Below, piece by piece: positions 1-10,184 of a stretch of 64,000 nt of DNA. The first letter of the stretch is position 1, and every line of letters starts with the position of its first letter. Below the pieces are notes generated by a model that saw nothing but the letters and a program-made list of their open reading frames with translations, did no database searches and was not told the origin of the DNA. The position numbers were made by a program, and so were the translations under genes. This stretch comes from Bacteroidales bacterium. Lineage in GTDB: Bacteria; Bacteroidota; Bacteroidia; Bacteroidales; GCA-2748055. The DNA is taken from assembly GCA_021738565.1 (NCBI GenBank), contig JAIPBT010000006.1:1-64000 (forward strand), in the 5' to 3' direction.

Positions 1-185
1 TCAGGCCATTTTAAGCAGTTTTCGAAAAAATACAGATTTTCAGATATATTCAGTCGGCAAAAATTTTATGGATTGTATGACGCTCTGTTCAACTCATATG
101 GATTATCTTTAGTTAGGAAATGAGTTTTTACACAGACTCTCGTTAGCGGTCATGCTGAAAAAACACAATCGAAACATTAAAAATT

Positions 186-917
186 ATGAATGGATTAGAA
201 CTAAATACTGAAAGTGAAAATTGCCTAAAACTTTATAGGCTTGGAAGTATTGCAGCATTTTTGATTGCAATATTAATGTTTGGAGAAATACTTGTTTATG
301 CACTTATTCCAAATAGTGACAATCCGCTTGAAATATTTGAGCTTTTTAATAATAGTAATTTGTTAGGACTCTTATTCTTTGATTTGTTAGGGATGATTTC
401 TTATATACTATTCATTCCGTTCATATTATCATTATATATGATATTAAAGAAATCAGACTGGACTATATTAATTTCAGGGACAATCCTTTTTTTTATCGGT
501 ATTGCTATTTTTATTGCGAACAATACTGGATTTTCAGTTCTAAGACTGAGCAACCAATATGATTTTACGACAACTAATGAAGAAAAAGCTATGCTTATAG
601 CAGCTTGTAAGACAATGATTACTTTATTTGATGTGAATGCCTTTTTAGTTAGCTACGTTTTAGTATCAGTTGCGTGGACAATGATATCCTATGTAATGTT
701 AAAAAGTAAGATTTTTATTAGAAAAGCTGCGTATGCTGGATTATTTGCTGGTTTATCAGGAGTTATTGCTGAAATTATTGAAAATACACTAAATCAATTT
801 CTTGTGATAGCAATAAGTTTTTACTTTTTGGCTATCGTTTTTTTAATTATTTGGGTAATATTATCAGGCAGACAACTCTATCAAATGGGTTTTAATTATA
901 AAAATGGAGTCAATTGA
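186..917 (+). CDS. Six-helix integral membrane protein, DUF4386-like
   Basis: The 243-residue product is almost entirely hydrophobic, with about six membrane segments (roughly residues 20-41, 58-85, 92-113, 146-170, 179-197 and 204-227) and no signal peptide cleavage site. The spacing of helices and the length match DUF4386-type inner-membrane proteins, a family of unknown function; this assignment is from general resemblance. Codon use is strongly AT-biased compared with the genes from 3 kb onward, and the gene sits alone between repeat-like sequences, which suggests recent acquisition. A CGTTAGCGG sequence at 141 lies 45 bases before the start. No catalytic motif is visible. Confidence 0.75.
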   Translation: MNGLELNTESENCLKLYRLGSIAAFLIAILMFGEILVYALIPNSDNPLEIFELFNNSNLLGLLFFDLLGMISYILFIPFILSLYMILKKSDWTILISGTILFFIGIAIFIANNTGFSVLRLSNQYDFTTTNEEKAMLIAACKTMITLFDVNAFLVSYVLVSVAWTMISYVMLKSKIFIRKAAYAGLFAGLSGVIAEIIENTLNQFLVIAISFYFLAIVFLIIWVILSGRQLYQMGFNYKNGVN

Positions 918-1000
918 CTGAAAAACATATGATAACATGGACTCATAACCCCTCTTGCAAAGCAATTCAACGGTGACTGTAGTATTCAGGATAGGGCTCT

Positions 1001-1016
1001 GTCCGCCGCGGCGGAC
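1001..1016. repeat. 16-bp perfect GC palindrome (copy 1)
   Basis: GTCCGCCGCGGCGGAC is a perfect palindrome followed by CAG. The inner 14 bp and the following ACCAG recur at 5100, and related palindromes occur at 5235 and 26549. It lies in a non-coding, AT-rich stretch where it stands out by composition. Confidence 0.8.
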
Positions 1017-1032
1017 CAGCCACCCAGTGTAA

Positions 1033-1293
1033 ACGGTAAATAACAATGTACAATTTTTCGCAATTAAGAATGCACAAGTTTTAACCATTATTTTGGCATG
1101 CTGTTTTTTCCTATTTTTTTCCTGCTCAGAAAATGGGATTGATGAGCTTGATGACATAGGATTAAATGGAAAATGGAATTTGATTTCAGTAAGTTGTTTT
1201 TGTGAACCAGTTAATCTAGAAAAGGGAGATCAAATCTGGTATATAGATTCTCTTCAGAATAAACTGCAAGTCATTAATAATGTAACAGTATAG
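1033..1293 (+). pseudogene. Broken lipoprotein gene fragment
   Basis: An open frame without an ATG runs from 1033 to the stop at 1291-1293. It encodes a hydrophobic stretch ending in a lipobox-like FFLFFSC, followed by SENGIDELDDIGLNGKW and a cysteine-containing segment typical of the start of small lipocalin/META-like lipoproteins of Bacteroidota. The frame could only start at a TTG (1093), the hydrophobic core extends upstream of that, and the protein stops after about 66 residues where such proteins normally continue for another 60 or more. I read it as a remnant that has lost its start and its 3' half. The family assignment is inference. Confidence 0.45.
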
Positions 1294-1398
1294 TACATTG
1301 CTTTGTCACGTCTTTTGCAGGTAGTTTTTCGTAATTCATTAAAATTATTTAACTTATCCCATGAAACCAGGTTCAGCGGACAGGCAAAAGCCGCGCCA

Positions 1399-1495
1399 GC
1401 TGTTCCGGTTAAAGAAACCCTCGCATTTCGCGCAAGCACTATTGTGCTTTTTTCCATTATACCAACGCGCACCGGGTTTCTTTAACCGGAACAGC
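1399..1495. repeat. 22-bp perfect inverted repeat with nested hairpin
   Basis: Bases 1399-1420 and 1474-1495 are perfect reverse complements (core CCGGTTAAAGAAACCC / GGGTTTCTTTAACCGG). The 53-base loop contains a second hairpin, AAGCAC-TATT-GTGCTT (1434-1449), followed by a T run. The whole structure lies about 90 bases upstream of the DUF4185-like gene and is followed by the motif at 1508-1526. Minor open frames crossing it on both strands are products of the palindrome. Confidence 0.85.
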
Positions 1496-1507
1496 ACAGC
1501 AACGCAC

Positions 1508-1526
1508 CATACCGCCGGAACGTTGT
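1508..1526 (+). other. Candidate cassette recombination-site motif, copy 1
   Basis: CATACCGCC, four bases, then CGTTGT. The same pair of words separated by three bases occurs at 5584-5601. Both lie 60-85 bases upstream of an accessory open frame and downstream of foldback sequence. A site ending in CGTT just before a gene is the layout of integron attC sites, but the classical GTTRRRY core is not matched exactly and no integrase is present. This is inference. Confidence 0.35.
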
Positions 1527-1586
1527 AGCCAATTTAAGAAATGACCAGTTGATTAAAGATTAATTACATGGAAACTTAATAAAAAA

Positions 1587-2639
1587 ATGAAACATCTACT
1601 TTGCTTTATAATATCAGTTTTTAGTTTATTATCAAATTTACGATCTCAACCCTATCCTCTTAGTGAAATTGGTGTCAAATACAACGAACACACAAAAGAA
1701 CAATGCGCACCAGGAAGCGACAATTTCCAAGTAACATGGGCTGATGATGATCATCAGTATGCAGCATGGGGAGATGGAGGTGGATTTGGCGGCACAAACT
1801 CAGAAGGTAGAGTTAAACTCGGCGTTGCTCGAATTGAAGGAGATAAGAATAACTATTTTGGAACTAATGTTTGGGGCGGATTCAAATCAGAGAATGCAGC
1901 TAAATTTAAGGGGAAAAGTTGGGGTATGATATGTATTGACAGCACTTTATATATGTGGGTAACAACCGAACAACACCCTCATATAAAAGATGTTACCTTA
2001 GCTTACTCAGTAGATCACGGTGCGCATTGGACAAAATCTGACGTAAAATTCTATAATTCTGAGAATATGACAATCCCTACTTTTTTACAGTTTGGCAGAG
2101 CTTATAGTGACGCAAGAGATGATTATGTATACAGCTATTTTATTCACTCATTACTTCAAACTGAAGATTTTGGCATTAGCAAACCAGGCAAGATATACCT
2201 GGCTAGAGTTCTAAAGGACTACATTCTGGATAAATCAAAATATGAATATTTTGCAGGAATTAATGATTCCACTGTTTTATGGTCAAACGCAGTGGACGAT
2301 AAAAAACCTGTTTTTATAAATGAGATTGATGGAGTGGGATGGAATTTAAGCGTAAGCTACAACAAACCACTGCAGAGATACTTTCTGATGACTGAACATA
2401 CTGAAACTATAGCTGGCTATCATGGAATCTTTGATGCCCCCACTCCATGGGGTCCCTGGACAACTGCAGAATATGTCAATGGTAACTGGTTAGATTATGG
2501 AAGCACATTCTTCCGATGTTTCTCAAATAAATGGCTCAGTATGAATGGTAAAGACTTTGTTATGATATTTACCGGAACAAATATGGATGGTAATAATGAT
2601 GCATGGAATCTAATAGAAGGCTCCTTTATCCAGAAATAA
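1587..2639 (+). CDS. Secreted DUF4185-like beta-propeller protein
   Basis: The 350-residue product starts with a Sec signal peptide (about residues 1-20, ending LRSQP). It contains a segment at about 43-75 reading SDNFQVTWADDDHQYAAWGD followed by a glycine-rich loop and a GVARIEGD strand, the start typical of DUF4185 proteins, which are related to five-bladed propeller glycosidase folds (GH43/sialidase-like). Later blocks such as YSVDHGAHW and APTPWGPW resemble propeller strands of secreted sugar-active proteins. A substrate cannot be named. The gene is AT-rich relative to hflK and stands alone between the inverted repeat and an IS remnant, so lateral acquisition is plausible. Confidence 0.7.
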   Translation: MKHLLCFIISVFSLLSNLRSQPYPLSEIGVKYNEHTKEQCAPGSDNFQVTWADDDHQYAAWGDGGGFGGTNSEGRVKLGVARIEGDKNNYFGTNVWGGFKSENAAKFKGKSWGMICIDSTLYMWVTTEQHPHIKDVTLAYSVDHGAHWTKSDVKFYNSENMTIPTFLQFGRAYSDARDDYVYSYFIHSLLQTEDFGISKPGKIYLARVLKDYILDKSKYEYFAGINDSTVLWSNAVDDKKPVFINEIDGVGWNLSVSYNKPLQRYFLMTEHTETIAGYHGIFDAPTPWGPWTTAEYVNGNWLDYGSTFFRCFSNKWLSMNGKDFVMIFTGTNMDGNNDAWNLIEGSFIQK

Positions 2640-2710
2640 ATAATTGCCTGAAAAATCACAAATTATAGAGAATGATAAATTGATACTTAGTTGCTCGGAT
2701 TTAGTTCAAT

Positions 2711-2866
2711 TTAAAAACCCACCGTCTTTGACGGTGGTAATGTTCTTTTGGGTTTGCCTATATTTGTAATATGAGTAAGTATAAAAAGCTTTCGCATGTT
2801 ATATATAAATTTGATTACCACATTGTTTGGGTTCCCAAGTATCAATTTCGGATATTCACACGTTAA
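2711..2866 (+). mobile_element. IS200/IS605-family left-end remnant with truncated tnpA
   Basis: An ATG at 2771 opens a 31-codon frame, beginning MSKYKKLSHVIYK and continuing DYHIVWVPKYQFR before TAA at 2864-2866. This is the conserved N-terminus of the Y1 transposase TnpA of IS200-type elements; the catalytic HUH and tyrosine parts are missing. Upstream, at 2719-2737, is a perfect 8-bp hairpin CCACCGTC-TTT-GACGGTGG, as expected for the subterminal hairpin such transposases recognise. A TATATTTG box lies at 2759-2766. The rest of the element has been lost before hflK. Confidence 0.8.
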
Positions 2867-2969
2867 AAAGCACAATTTTTCGAAATATTGAAAAGATAAC
2901 ATAGATTCATTGACTAACCATATTATAAGTTGTAAATTTATAGATTATTAAAATCTAAAAAAAAAATTT

Positions 2970-3935
2970 ATGGATAACCAGGAATTCAATGTAGATGAAA
3001 TACAACAATTCATAAAAAGACATTACAAGAAAACAGTTATTGTAATTGTGCTTTTAGTTGTTGGATTTGGTTCTTTCTTCCAGATAGGTACGGAAGAAGA
3101 AGGTGTGGTAACGCGTTTCGGAAAACATGTTCGGACGGTTGATCCCGGGTTGAAAATGAAAATACCCTTAATGGAAAAGGTTTACAAAGTACCTGTGGAA
3201 AGGCAAAAAAAGCAGGAATTTGGTTTTCGTACGGAGCAGGCCGGAGTCAGGACCCAATACACTCGCACGGGTTCCGTTACAGAAGATGAAGCCATCATGC
3301 TGACTGGTGATTTGAACCTTGCCAATGTACAGTGGGTGGTACAATACCGCGTAAGCGATCCTTACAATTACCTGTTCAAGGTACGTGAACCCGACAATAC
3401 CCTGCGCGACCTTTCCGAAGCTGTAACACGGCAGATTGTCGGCGACCGAACCGTTAACGAAGTATTAACCGTTGGAAGATCGGAAATTGCCAGTGAAGTA
3501 AAAGTCCTGTTACAGGAGATGGCGAGGGAATATTCACTTGGAATTGAAATAGCCCAGGTAGTCCTTCAGGACATCAATCCCCCGGAGTCGGTAAAACAGG
3601 CTTTTAATGCCGTAAATGAAGCCCAGCAGGAAAGGGAAACCCTGATAAACGAGGCCAAATCGGAATACAACAAGGTAATTCCCAGGGCCAGGGGTCAGGC
3701 GGAGGAAACCATCCAAAAAGCCGAGGGATATGCTACCCAGCGCGTAAACAATGCACAGGGAGAAGTGGCAAGATTTAACGCTCTTTACGACGAGTACATC
3801 AGAGCGCCCGAAGTAACCAAAAGAAGAATCTATCTTGAAACACTACAGGAGGTTCTGCCTAAACTCGGAGATAAAATCATCACTTCGGAAGATGGAAACA
3901 ACATGATTCCTTTACTTAAAAAGGAACTGAATTAA
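2970..3935 (+). CDS. hflK: HflK, FtsH-associated SPFH membrane protein
   Basis: The 321-residue protein has a short cytoplasmic N-terminus, one membrane anchor (about residues 20-42) and an SPFH/band-7 domain (about 43-250) with the motif GTEEEGVVTRFGKHVRTVDPG, then a long coiled coil. In characterised bacteria HflK forms a large periplasmic cage with HflC around the FtsH protease and modulates turnover of membrane proteins. hflC follows 32 bases later on the same strand, so the two form an operon. It lacks the glycine-rich N-terminal extension found in proteobacterial HflK. GC content is clearly higher than in the upstream accessory genes. Confidence 0.93.
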   Translation: MDNQEFNVDEIQQFIKRHYKKTVIVIVLLVVGFGSFFQIGTEEEGVVTRFGKHVRTVDPGLKMKIPLMEKVYKVPVERQKKQEFGFRTEQAGVRTQYTRTGSVTEDEAIMLTGDLNLANVQWVVQYRVSDPYNYLFKVREPDNTLRDLSEAVTRQIVGDRTVNEVLTVGRSEIASEVKVLLQEMAREYSLGIEIAQVVLQDINPPESVKQAFNAVNEAQQERETLINEAKSEYNKVIPRARGQAEETIQKAEGYATQRVNNAQGEVARFNALYDEYIRAPEVTKRRIYLETLQEVLPKLGDKIITSEDGNNMIPLLKKELN

Positions 3936-3967
3936 GCAACACCCATTAATTTATTAAAAGGAAGACA

Positions 3968-4915
3968 ATGAATAAAAAAAATAAAATAGTACTTATTGCA
4001 GCGATTATTATTGGCGGCATTATTGTATTATCTCAAAGTATTTACGTTGTAAATGAAACGCAACAGGTTGTGATAACTCAGTTCGGCAGGCCAATCGGTG
4101 ATGCCGTAACCGAGCCCGGGTTGAAAATCAAAACTCCTTTTGTTCAGAAAGCAAATTATTTCGAAAAGCGTTATATGGAGTGGGACGGCGATCCCAACCA
4201 AATTCCGACAAAAGAGAAAAAATTTATTTTTGTTGACAGTTACGCCCGCTGGCATATTACCGACCCGCTGCAGTTTTATAAACGCCTTACCAACGAGCGG
4301 GGCGCGCAAAGCAGACTCGACGATATCATTGATGGTGAAACGCGAGACCAGGTTGCCAGTCACAGTCTGGAAGAAGTTGTAAGGAACACCAACCGGGAGG
4401 CTGATACAACCGCTAAGATAAGTGTAATGATCGAAGATTCGCTTGCCCGGATTGAGGTGGGCAGAAAAAGAATCCAGAATCTTATTCAGGAAAATGCGAA
4501 TGAGGAGACAAAAGAGCTTGGCATCGAAATACTTGATTTCCGGTTTAAAAGGATCAATTACGTCGAGGATGTCAGGGAACGGGTTTACGACCGCATGAAG
4601 AGCGAGCGAATCCGTATTGCCGACAAATTCAGATCCGAAGGTGAAGGCGAAGCTTCAAGGATTAACGGAGAGAAAGAACGCGAATTGAACCAGATACAGT
4701 CGGAAGCATATAAAGAAGCTGAAACAATTAAAGGAAAAGCTGACGCTGAAGCTGCCCGCATCTATGCCGGCGCCTACAACAGATCAAGCAGGTCAATAGA
4801 ACTGTACAGCTTTATAAAAAGTATGGAAACGTTTGCTAATACATTCGATTCCACCACCACGGTTATCCTTTCAACCGACAGCGATCTTTACAAATACCTG
4901 GAAAGCATGGAATAA
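3968..4915 (+). CDS. hflC: HflC, FtsH-associated SPFH membrane protein
   Basis: The 315-residue protein has an N-terminal anchor (about residues 6-26) directly followed by an SPFH domain with VVNETQQVVITQFGRP, the usual HflC start, and a C-terminal helical region rich in Glu/Lys/Ala repeats (about 215-270) that forms the coiled-coil wall of the HflK-HflC cage. FYKRLTNERGAQSRLDDIID is characteristic of HflC rather than HflK. A GGAAG ribosome-binding sequence lies just before the ATG. It is the downstream gene of the hflKC operon; no gene follows for about 760 bases. Confidence 0.94.
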   Translation: MNKKNKIVLIAAIIIGGIIVLSQSIYVVNETQQVVITQFGRPIGDAVTEPGLKIKTPFVQKANYFEKRYMEWDGDPNQIPTKEKKFIFVDSYARWHITDPLQFYKRLTNERGAQSRLDDIIDGETRDQVASHSLEEVVRNTNREADTTAKISVMIEDSLARIEVGRKRIQNLIQENANEETKELGIEILDFRFKRINYVEDVRERVYDRMKSERIRIADKFRSEGEGEASRINGEKERELNQIQSEAYKEAETIKGKADAEAARIYAGAYNRSSRSIELYSFIKSMETFANTFDSTTTVILSTDSDLYKYLESME

Positions 4916-5099
4916 AATAAGCCATCAAACAATATAATTGCTCACAAATCCGGATGACTACCTGAAACAAATAAAAAACTTGATTTTATCCTATATACTG
5001 CATTAACAAGGTCACTAAAAAACCTGGTAATATTTAATTCACATAATAGATATATAGAATTTGGAAAACGGCCAGCTTGTAATCGTAGATGGCCGGTGA

Positions 5100-5113
5100 T
5101 CCGCCGCGGCGGA
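5100..5113. repeat. 14-bp GC palindrome (copy 2)
   Basis: TCCGCCGCGGCGGA, identical to the inner part of the palindrome at 1001-1016 and likewise followed by CCAG. A half copy, GGCGGACCA, lies at about 5154. Confidence 0.75.
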
Positions 5114-5234
5114 CCAGTGCGCCTCTCACAGTTCTCCTCCTTCATTTCATTACGGCGGACCACCGTATCCCGTCATGAAGCCGGGATCGGCTTAAACAAT
5201 AGGAAAGTTTGTTACTCCCTCCGGTCGTGAGCTC

Positions 5235-5248
5235 TTCGCCGCGGCGAA
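5235..5248. repeat. 14-bp GC palindrome (variant)
   Basis: TTCGCCGCGGCGAA is a perfect palindrome that shares CGCCGCGGCG with the copies at 1001 and 5100. Confidence 0.6.
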
Positions 5249-5404
5249 TCGGTTCCTTTACTGCGTTCATCACTGAACACCAGCTTGCAACTTGCTAAGC
5301 AGCTTCTCCAACTCGCTGCTAAGGGACTGGCACCCATCGGCCGCCAAAGGCTTGCCGATGGCGAGGCCTCTGGTATATTTTGCACCCCTCCTTTTGCTTA
5401 TTGA

Positions 5405-5431
5405 AATAAATTTGTATTTTTCAAATTTATT
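5405..5431. repeat. 10-bp AT-rich hairpin
   Basis: AATAAATTTG (5405-5414) and CAAATTTATT (5422-5431) pair perfectly around a TATTTTT loop. It may be a terminator-like foldback or part of a larger decayed recombination site. No gene clearly ends before it. Confidence 0.5.
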
Positions 5432-5583
5432 CAGAGCTTCCATGTGGGTGCAATGCTTACCCATGCAGGGCACACACATCATGTACAAGTCATAGCCGAC
5501 TCCTGCTCTAATAATTAGCAATAAAAACCTAAATTAATATAACGATAACCAAAACTATTACCCTCCGTTTCTCCGGTACTAAT

Positions 5584-5601
5584 CATACCGCCATCCGTTG
5601 T
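5584..5601 (+). other. Candidate cassette recombination-site motif, copy 2
   Basis: CATACCGCC, three bases, then CGTTGT. It repeats the motif at 1508-1526 and lies 80 bases upstream of the Fic fragment. The same limits apply: no integrase, and no exact attC core consensus. Confidence 0.35.
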
Positions 5602-5652
5602 GCTTCAAGCTCAGAAACCGCATTGTCAAAAGGATTTAACACAAAAATTGAG

Positions 5653-5660
5653 TATATTTG
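5653..5660 (+). promoter_or_regulatory. Bacteroidota-type -7 box upstream of Fic fragment
   Basis: TATATTTG matches the TAnnTTTG consensus of the primary sigma factor of Bacteroidota and is 20 bases upstream of the ATG at 5681. No clear -33 TTTG is at the ideal distance. Confidence 0.4.
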
Positions 5661-5680
5661 TGTATAAATAATTGGATTAA

Positions 5681-5905
5681 ATGAGAATTACAGAACGAAA
5701 ATATTTAGACACATATTTTAAATCAATCGGACATGAGATTCCCGAATTAATCGCAAATTATGACTTCTCAGAAAATCGAGGCGGATTTGATTATTTGACA
5801 AAATCTTCTGCGGTTTATTCATCTAATATTGAAGGTAATAGTATTGATTTGAATTATGACAAATGTATTGGATTTTTAAAAATGCTTCCAAATTGTCTAA
5901 AATAA
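5681..5905 (+). pseudogene. Fic/DOC-family protein, N-terminal fragment
   Basis: The 74-residue frame carries FDYLTKSSAVYSSNIEGNSI, the conserved N-terminal segment of Fic-family proteins in which the SSxIEGN motif precedes the Fic core. The catalytic HxFx(D/E)GNGR loop is absent because the frame stops at 5905 after unrelated residues. Fic proteins transfer AMP or other groups to target proteins, and many are toxins. Here only the start remains, joined at about 5880-5905 to the YoeB-like remnant. The intact start codon and upstream promoter-like box suggest a recent truncation. Confidence 0.7.
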
Positions 5906-6095
5906 AGCGAGAAAGATCAATGAGTTGATTGAAGATATTTCCCGAAATCCATTCAATGGAATTGGAAAGCCCGAGCCGCTATAATACAAGTATAATGGAT
6001 ACTTGTCCCGAAGAATTGATCATGAACACAGACTGATTTGCAGAGTCGTTGAAGATGAGATATGGATTGCGAAATGCCGGCATCATTATGATTAA
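5901..6095 (+). pseudogene. yoeB: YoeB/Txe-family toxin remnant
   Basis: One frame from about 5901 to TAA at 6093-6095 reads KINELIEDISRNPFNGIGKPEPL, a TAA stop at 5982-5984, then a segment containing LSRRIDHEHRLICRVV and ending AKCRHHYD. This is the C-terminal two thirds of YoeB, a ribosome-dependent mRNA interferase. Intact YoeB reads GYWSRRID at the position where this copy has GYLSRRID. The N-terminus is missing and the internal stop disrupts the reading frame, so it is a pseudogene. No YefM antitoxin gene is visible next to it. Confidence 0.8.
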
Positions 6096-6138
6096 GAAAT
6101 AATTGGTACGTGTGCCAACATAGTCGTTACCTCACAGT

Positions 6139-6777
6139 ATGAAAAAAGCGCTGTTCATCATATCTACTCTACTAGTACCCATAAGCTATATTGGGGCTCA
6201 AACTCAGGATAGTGACATCTGGGTAATGAAATCGGATCCGGTTAATAACGGGACTCCTGGATATGTTGATTTGAACGATAATGTTAAAATCCCTTTTGGC
6301 AAGTACAGAATTTGTTTTACAGATACTTTTAGAACCTATGCATTTGTATTACATGATAACCTGAAGTTTGTATTTATAGACAGAAATGATAGCATATTAT
6401 TTGAAGTTTATCCATTTGACAATGGTCCCGATTATATTGCAGAGGGTACATTCAGAATAATAAAGAATAATAAAGTGGGCATTGCCGATACATTAGGCAA
6501 TACTATCATTCCACCCGTTTATGATTTCGTTTATCCTTTTCAGGATGGCCTGGCAGTAGCGAATATCGGTGGAGAAAAAGTACCAGTGGAACCTGAAAAT
6601 AAACACTGTGAATATTTTACCTGGTCTGGAGGAAAATGGGGTGTCCTGGATAAAAATAATGATGTTTTACTGGATATTAAATATGATCTGAAATTCGATG
6701 AAATTACTTCCAATAAAATTTTTTCCTCTGAAAATGAAAGTTATTTTATAAAAGATGGTGTGATAATTAGAAATTAA
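6139..6777 (+). CDS. Exported WG-repeat protein
   Basis: The 212-residue protein has a Sec signal peptide (about residues 1-20, ending SYIGAQ). WG-type repeats follow: KVGIADTLGNTIIPPVYD (about 115-132) with PFQDGLAVANIGG, and KWGVLDKNNDVLLDIKYD (about 176-193). WG repeats form beta-rich folds of unknown binding role and are common in exported Bacteroidota proteins. With only two or three repeats it is short for the family. It stands alone, AT-rich, with a strong terminator just after the stop codon. Confidence 0.75.
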   Translation: MKKALFIISTLLVPISYIGAQTQDSDIWVMKSDPVNNGTPGYVDLNDNVKIPFGKYRICFTDTFRTYAFVLHDNLKFVFIDRNDSILFEVYPFDNGPDYIAEGTFRIIKNNKVGIADTLGNTIIPPVYDFVYPFQDGLAVANIGGEKVPVEPENKHCEYFTWSGGKWGVLDKNNDVLLDIKYDLKFDEITSNKIFSSENESYFIKDGVIIRN

Positions 6778-6811
6778 AAAAGGTGGCCCTATTTCGGGTC
6801 ACCTTTTTTTA
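6778..6811. terminator. Bidirectional intrinsic terminator
   Basis: AGGTGGCCC and GGGTCACCT pair (one G-T) around a short TATTTC loop, flanked by A and T runs on either side. It lies between the convergent WG-repeat gene and katG and can serve both. Confidence 0.85.
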
Positions 6812-6851
6812 TGAATATGATTTCGGTATTGAGTTCGAAAAGGCACTTTTA

Positions 6852-9092
<2,241 letters not shown>

Positions 9093-9385
9093 TTAATATA
9101 TTTAATTAATAATTTTTTCGTTGATCAGTGTGTCCCAAAAGTTTTATGGTCAAGCAATTCCATATAACTCCAAACCAATGATGCTATTAATATACAAAAA
9201 TATTGAATGTATAAAAAGTACCTGATAAAGGTTTGTAAAACAATATTCGATTTTGCTTTTTTACGTAAATGAATCTATAATTTCGAAATTGTGAAAGTTA
9301 TTCGCCCTCCGGTCGGATTCTAACTAAATTCGTAACCTGATTCTTTTATAAACGTAAAAGCCTGAAACAAGCACTGCTTAATAAG

Positions 9386-9967
9386 ATGCCCTCTAAAGCA
9401 ATTCATACTTTTACATGCACATTTGTGACAACAAAGCAAAGGTTTACCGCAATCTTTTTTACACTGCTTATTTCAATTCCAGCAAGTTGTGATGTATTGT
9501 TCTCGCCTTATGATAGTTCGAAATTTACACATTCTGTAGAGTTGATCGTCAGTCACGAAATAGCCATCAGCAGAAGATGGAGCACTGTGCTCAGGGCCGG
9601 AGTCGGGGCGGCCGGATCATTTGAATTTTTAGAAATGCCGGTGGCAGGAATGGAACTTGCTGCTGAAGAGAGATTCTATTTTAAGAACAACACATTGCAG
9701 GGTGCATTTATCAGCGGATACATCGGGGCAGCTTTTATGACCAATCTCTCTGAAATATACGATGTTGGTGTCGTATCGGGCATCAATCTTGGGTTTAAAA
9801 ATCAATATGCCCGGGACAGGGTTTTTGAACCATTTATAGGAATATCGGTTCCGGTGGGTTATAGTTTCAAGAATTCAGAGATTTATATCCCCATTCCCGT
9901 ATTTACAATCGGACTCAGGTTTGGTATTTACAATACACTTAGGAACAGCTATTATTCATCCTGGTAG
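9386..9967 (+). CDS. Exported protein, possible small outer-membrane barrel
   Basis: The 193-residue protein has an N-terminal hydrophobic segment (about residues 20-36, FTAIFFTLLISIPASCD) that could be a signal peptide; the cysteine there is not in a good lipobox. The rest alternates in beta-strand style (VLRAGVGAAG, GAFISGYIGAAF, GVVSGINLGF, FTIGLRFGIYN), like small eight-stranded outer-membrane barrels with glycine-rich aromatic strands. No family could be named. It is divergent from katG with about 300 bases between. Confidence 0.5.
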   Translation: MPSKAIHTFTCTFVTTKQRFTAIFFTLLISIPASCDVLFSPYDSSKFTHSVELIVSHEIAISRRWSTVLRAGVGAAGSFEFLEMPVAGMELAAEERFYFKNNTLQGAFISGYIGAAFMTNLSEIYDVGVVSGINLGFKNQYARDRVFEPFIGISVPVGYSFKNSEIYIPIPVFTIGLRFGIYNTLRNSYYSSW

Positions 9968-10025
9968 CAGGCATTAAAAAATCCGGGACCGGATTGATAA
10001 AGACGGTCGTATTGATGCATTGTAA

Positions 10026-10184
10026 GACGACAATGCACTGCTGATTGTGTCGGACTATTTTATCATCAAGATTCCCAAAACCATGGATTACCAGATGAAG
10101 GTTGAATTCGATGTTATTAATAACGGCTGTTTTGATACGATATATATGTCATATATGCCAGGGAGATTGAATCTTGGTATTTGA
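10026..10184 (+). pseudogene. Possible 3' end of a decayed gene
   Basis: A frame of 52 codons without a start near its beginning encodes a plausible protein segment (LLIVSDYFIIKIPKTMDYQ) that ends MSYMPGRLNLGI and a TGA at 10182-10184. Stops precede it. It may be the tail of a lost gene or chance. No family is recognised. Confidence 0.25.

Larger units (their letters stand above)
4916..5680. other. Gene-poor spacer with palindromes and decayed sequence
   Basis: About 760 bases without a convincing gene. It contains a CGGCCA/TGGCCG foldback (5069-5095), GC palindromes at 5100 and 5235, an AT-rich hairpin at 5405-5431, the CATACCGCC/CGTTGT motif at 5584, and a likely promoter at 5653. Open frames on both strands between 5270 and 5521 overlap each other and have no recognisable family. 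The layout suggests remnants of inserted cassettes. Confidence 0.6.

Noticed and set aside
131-142. ACAGACTCT resembling the right end of the dispersed repeat
   Set aside because: Only nine bases match and no left end or core is nearby; probably chance.
5270-5521. 83-codon minus-strand frame with CxxC-like motifs
   Set aside because: Overlaps an equally long plus-strand frame across foldback sequence and has no recognisable family; treated as part of decayed cassette DNA.
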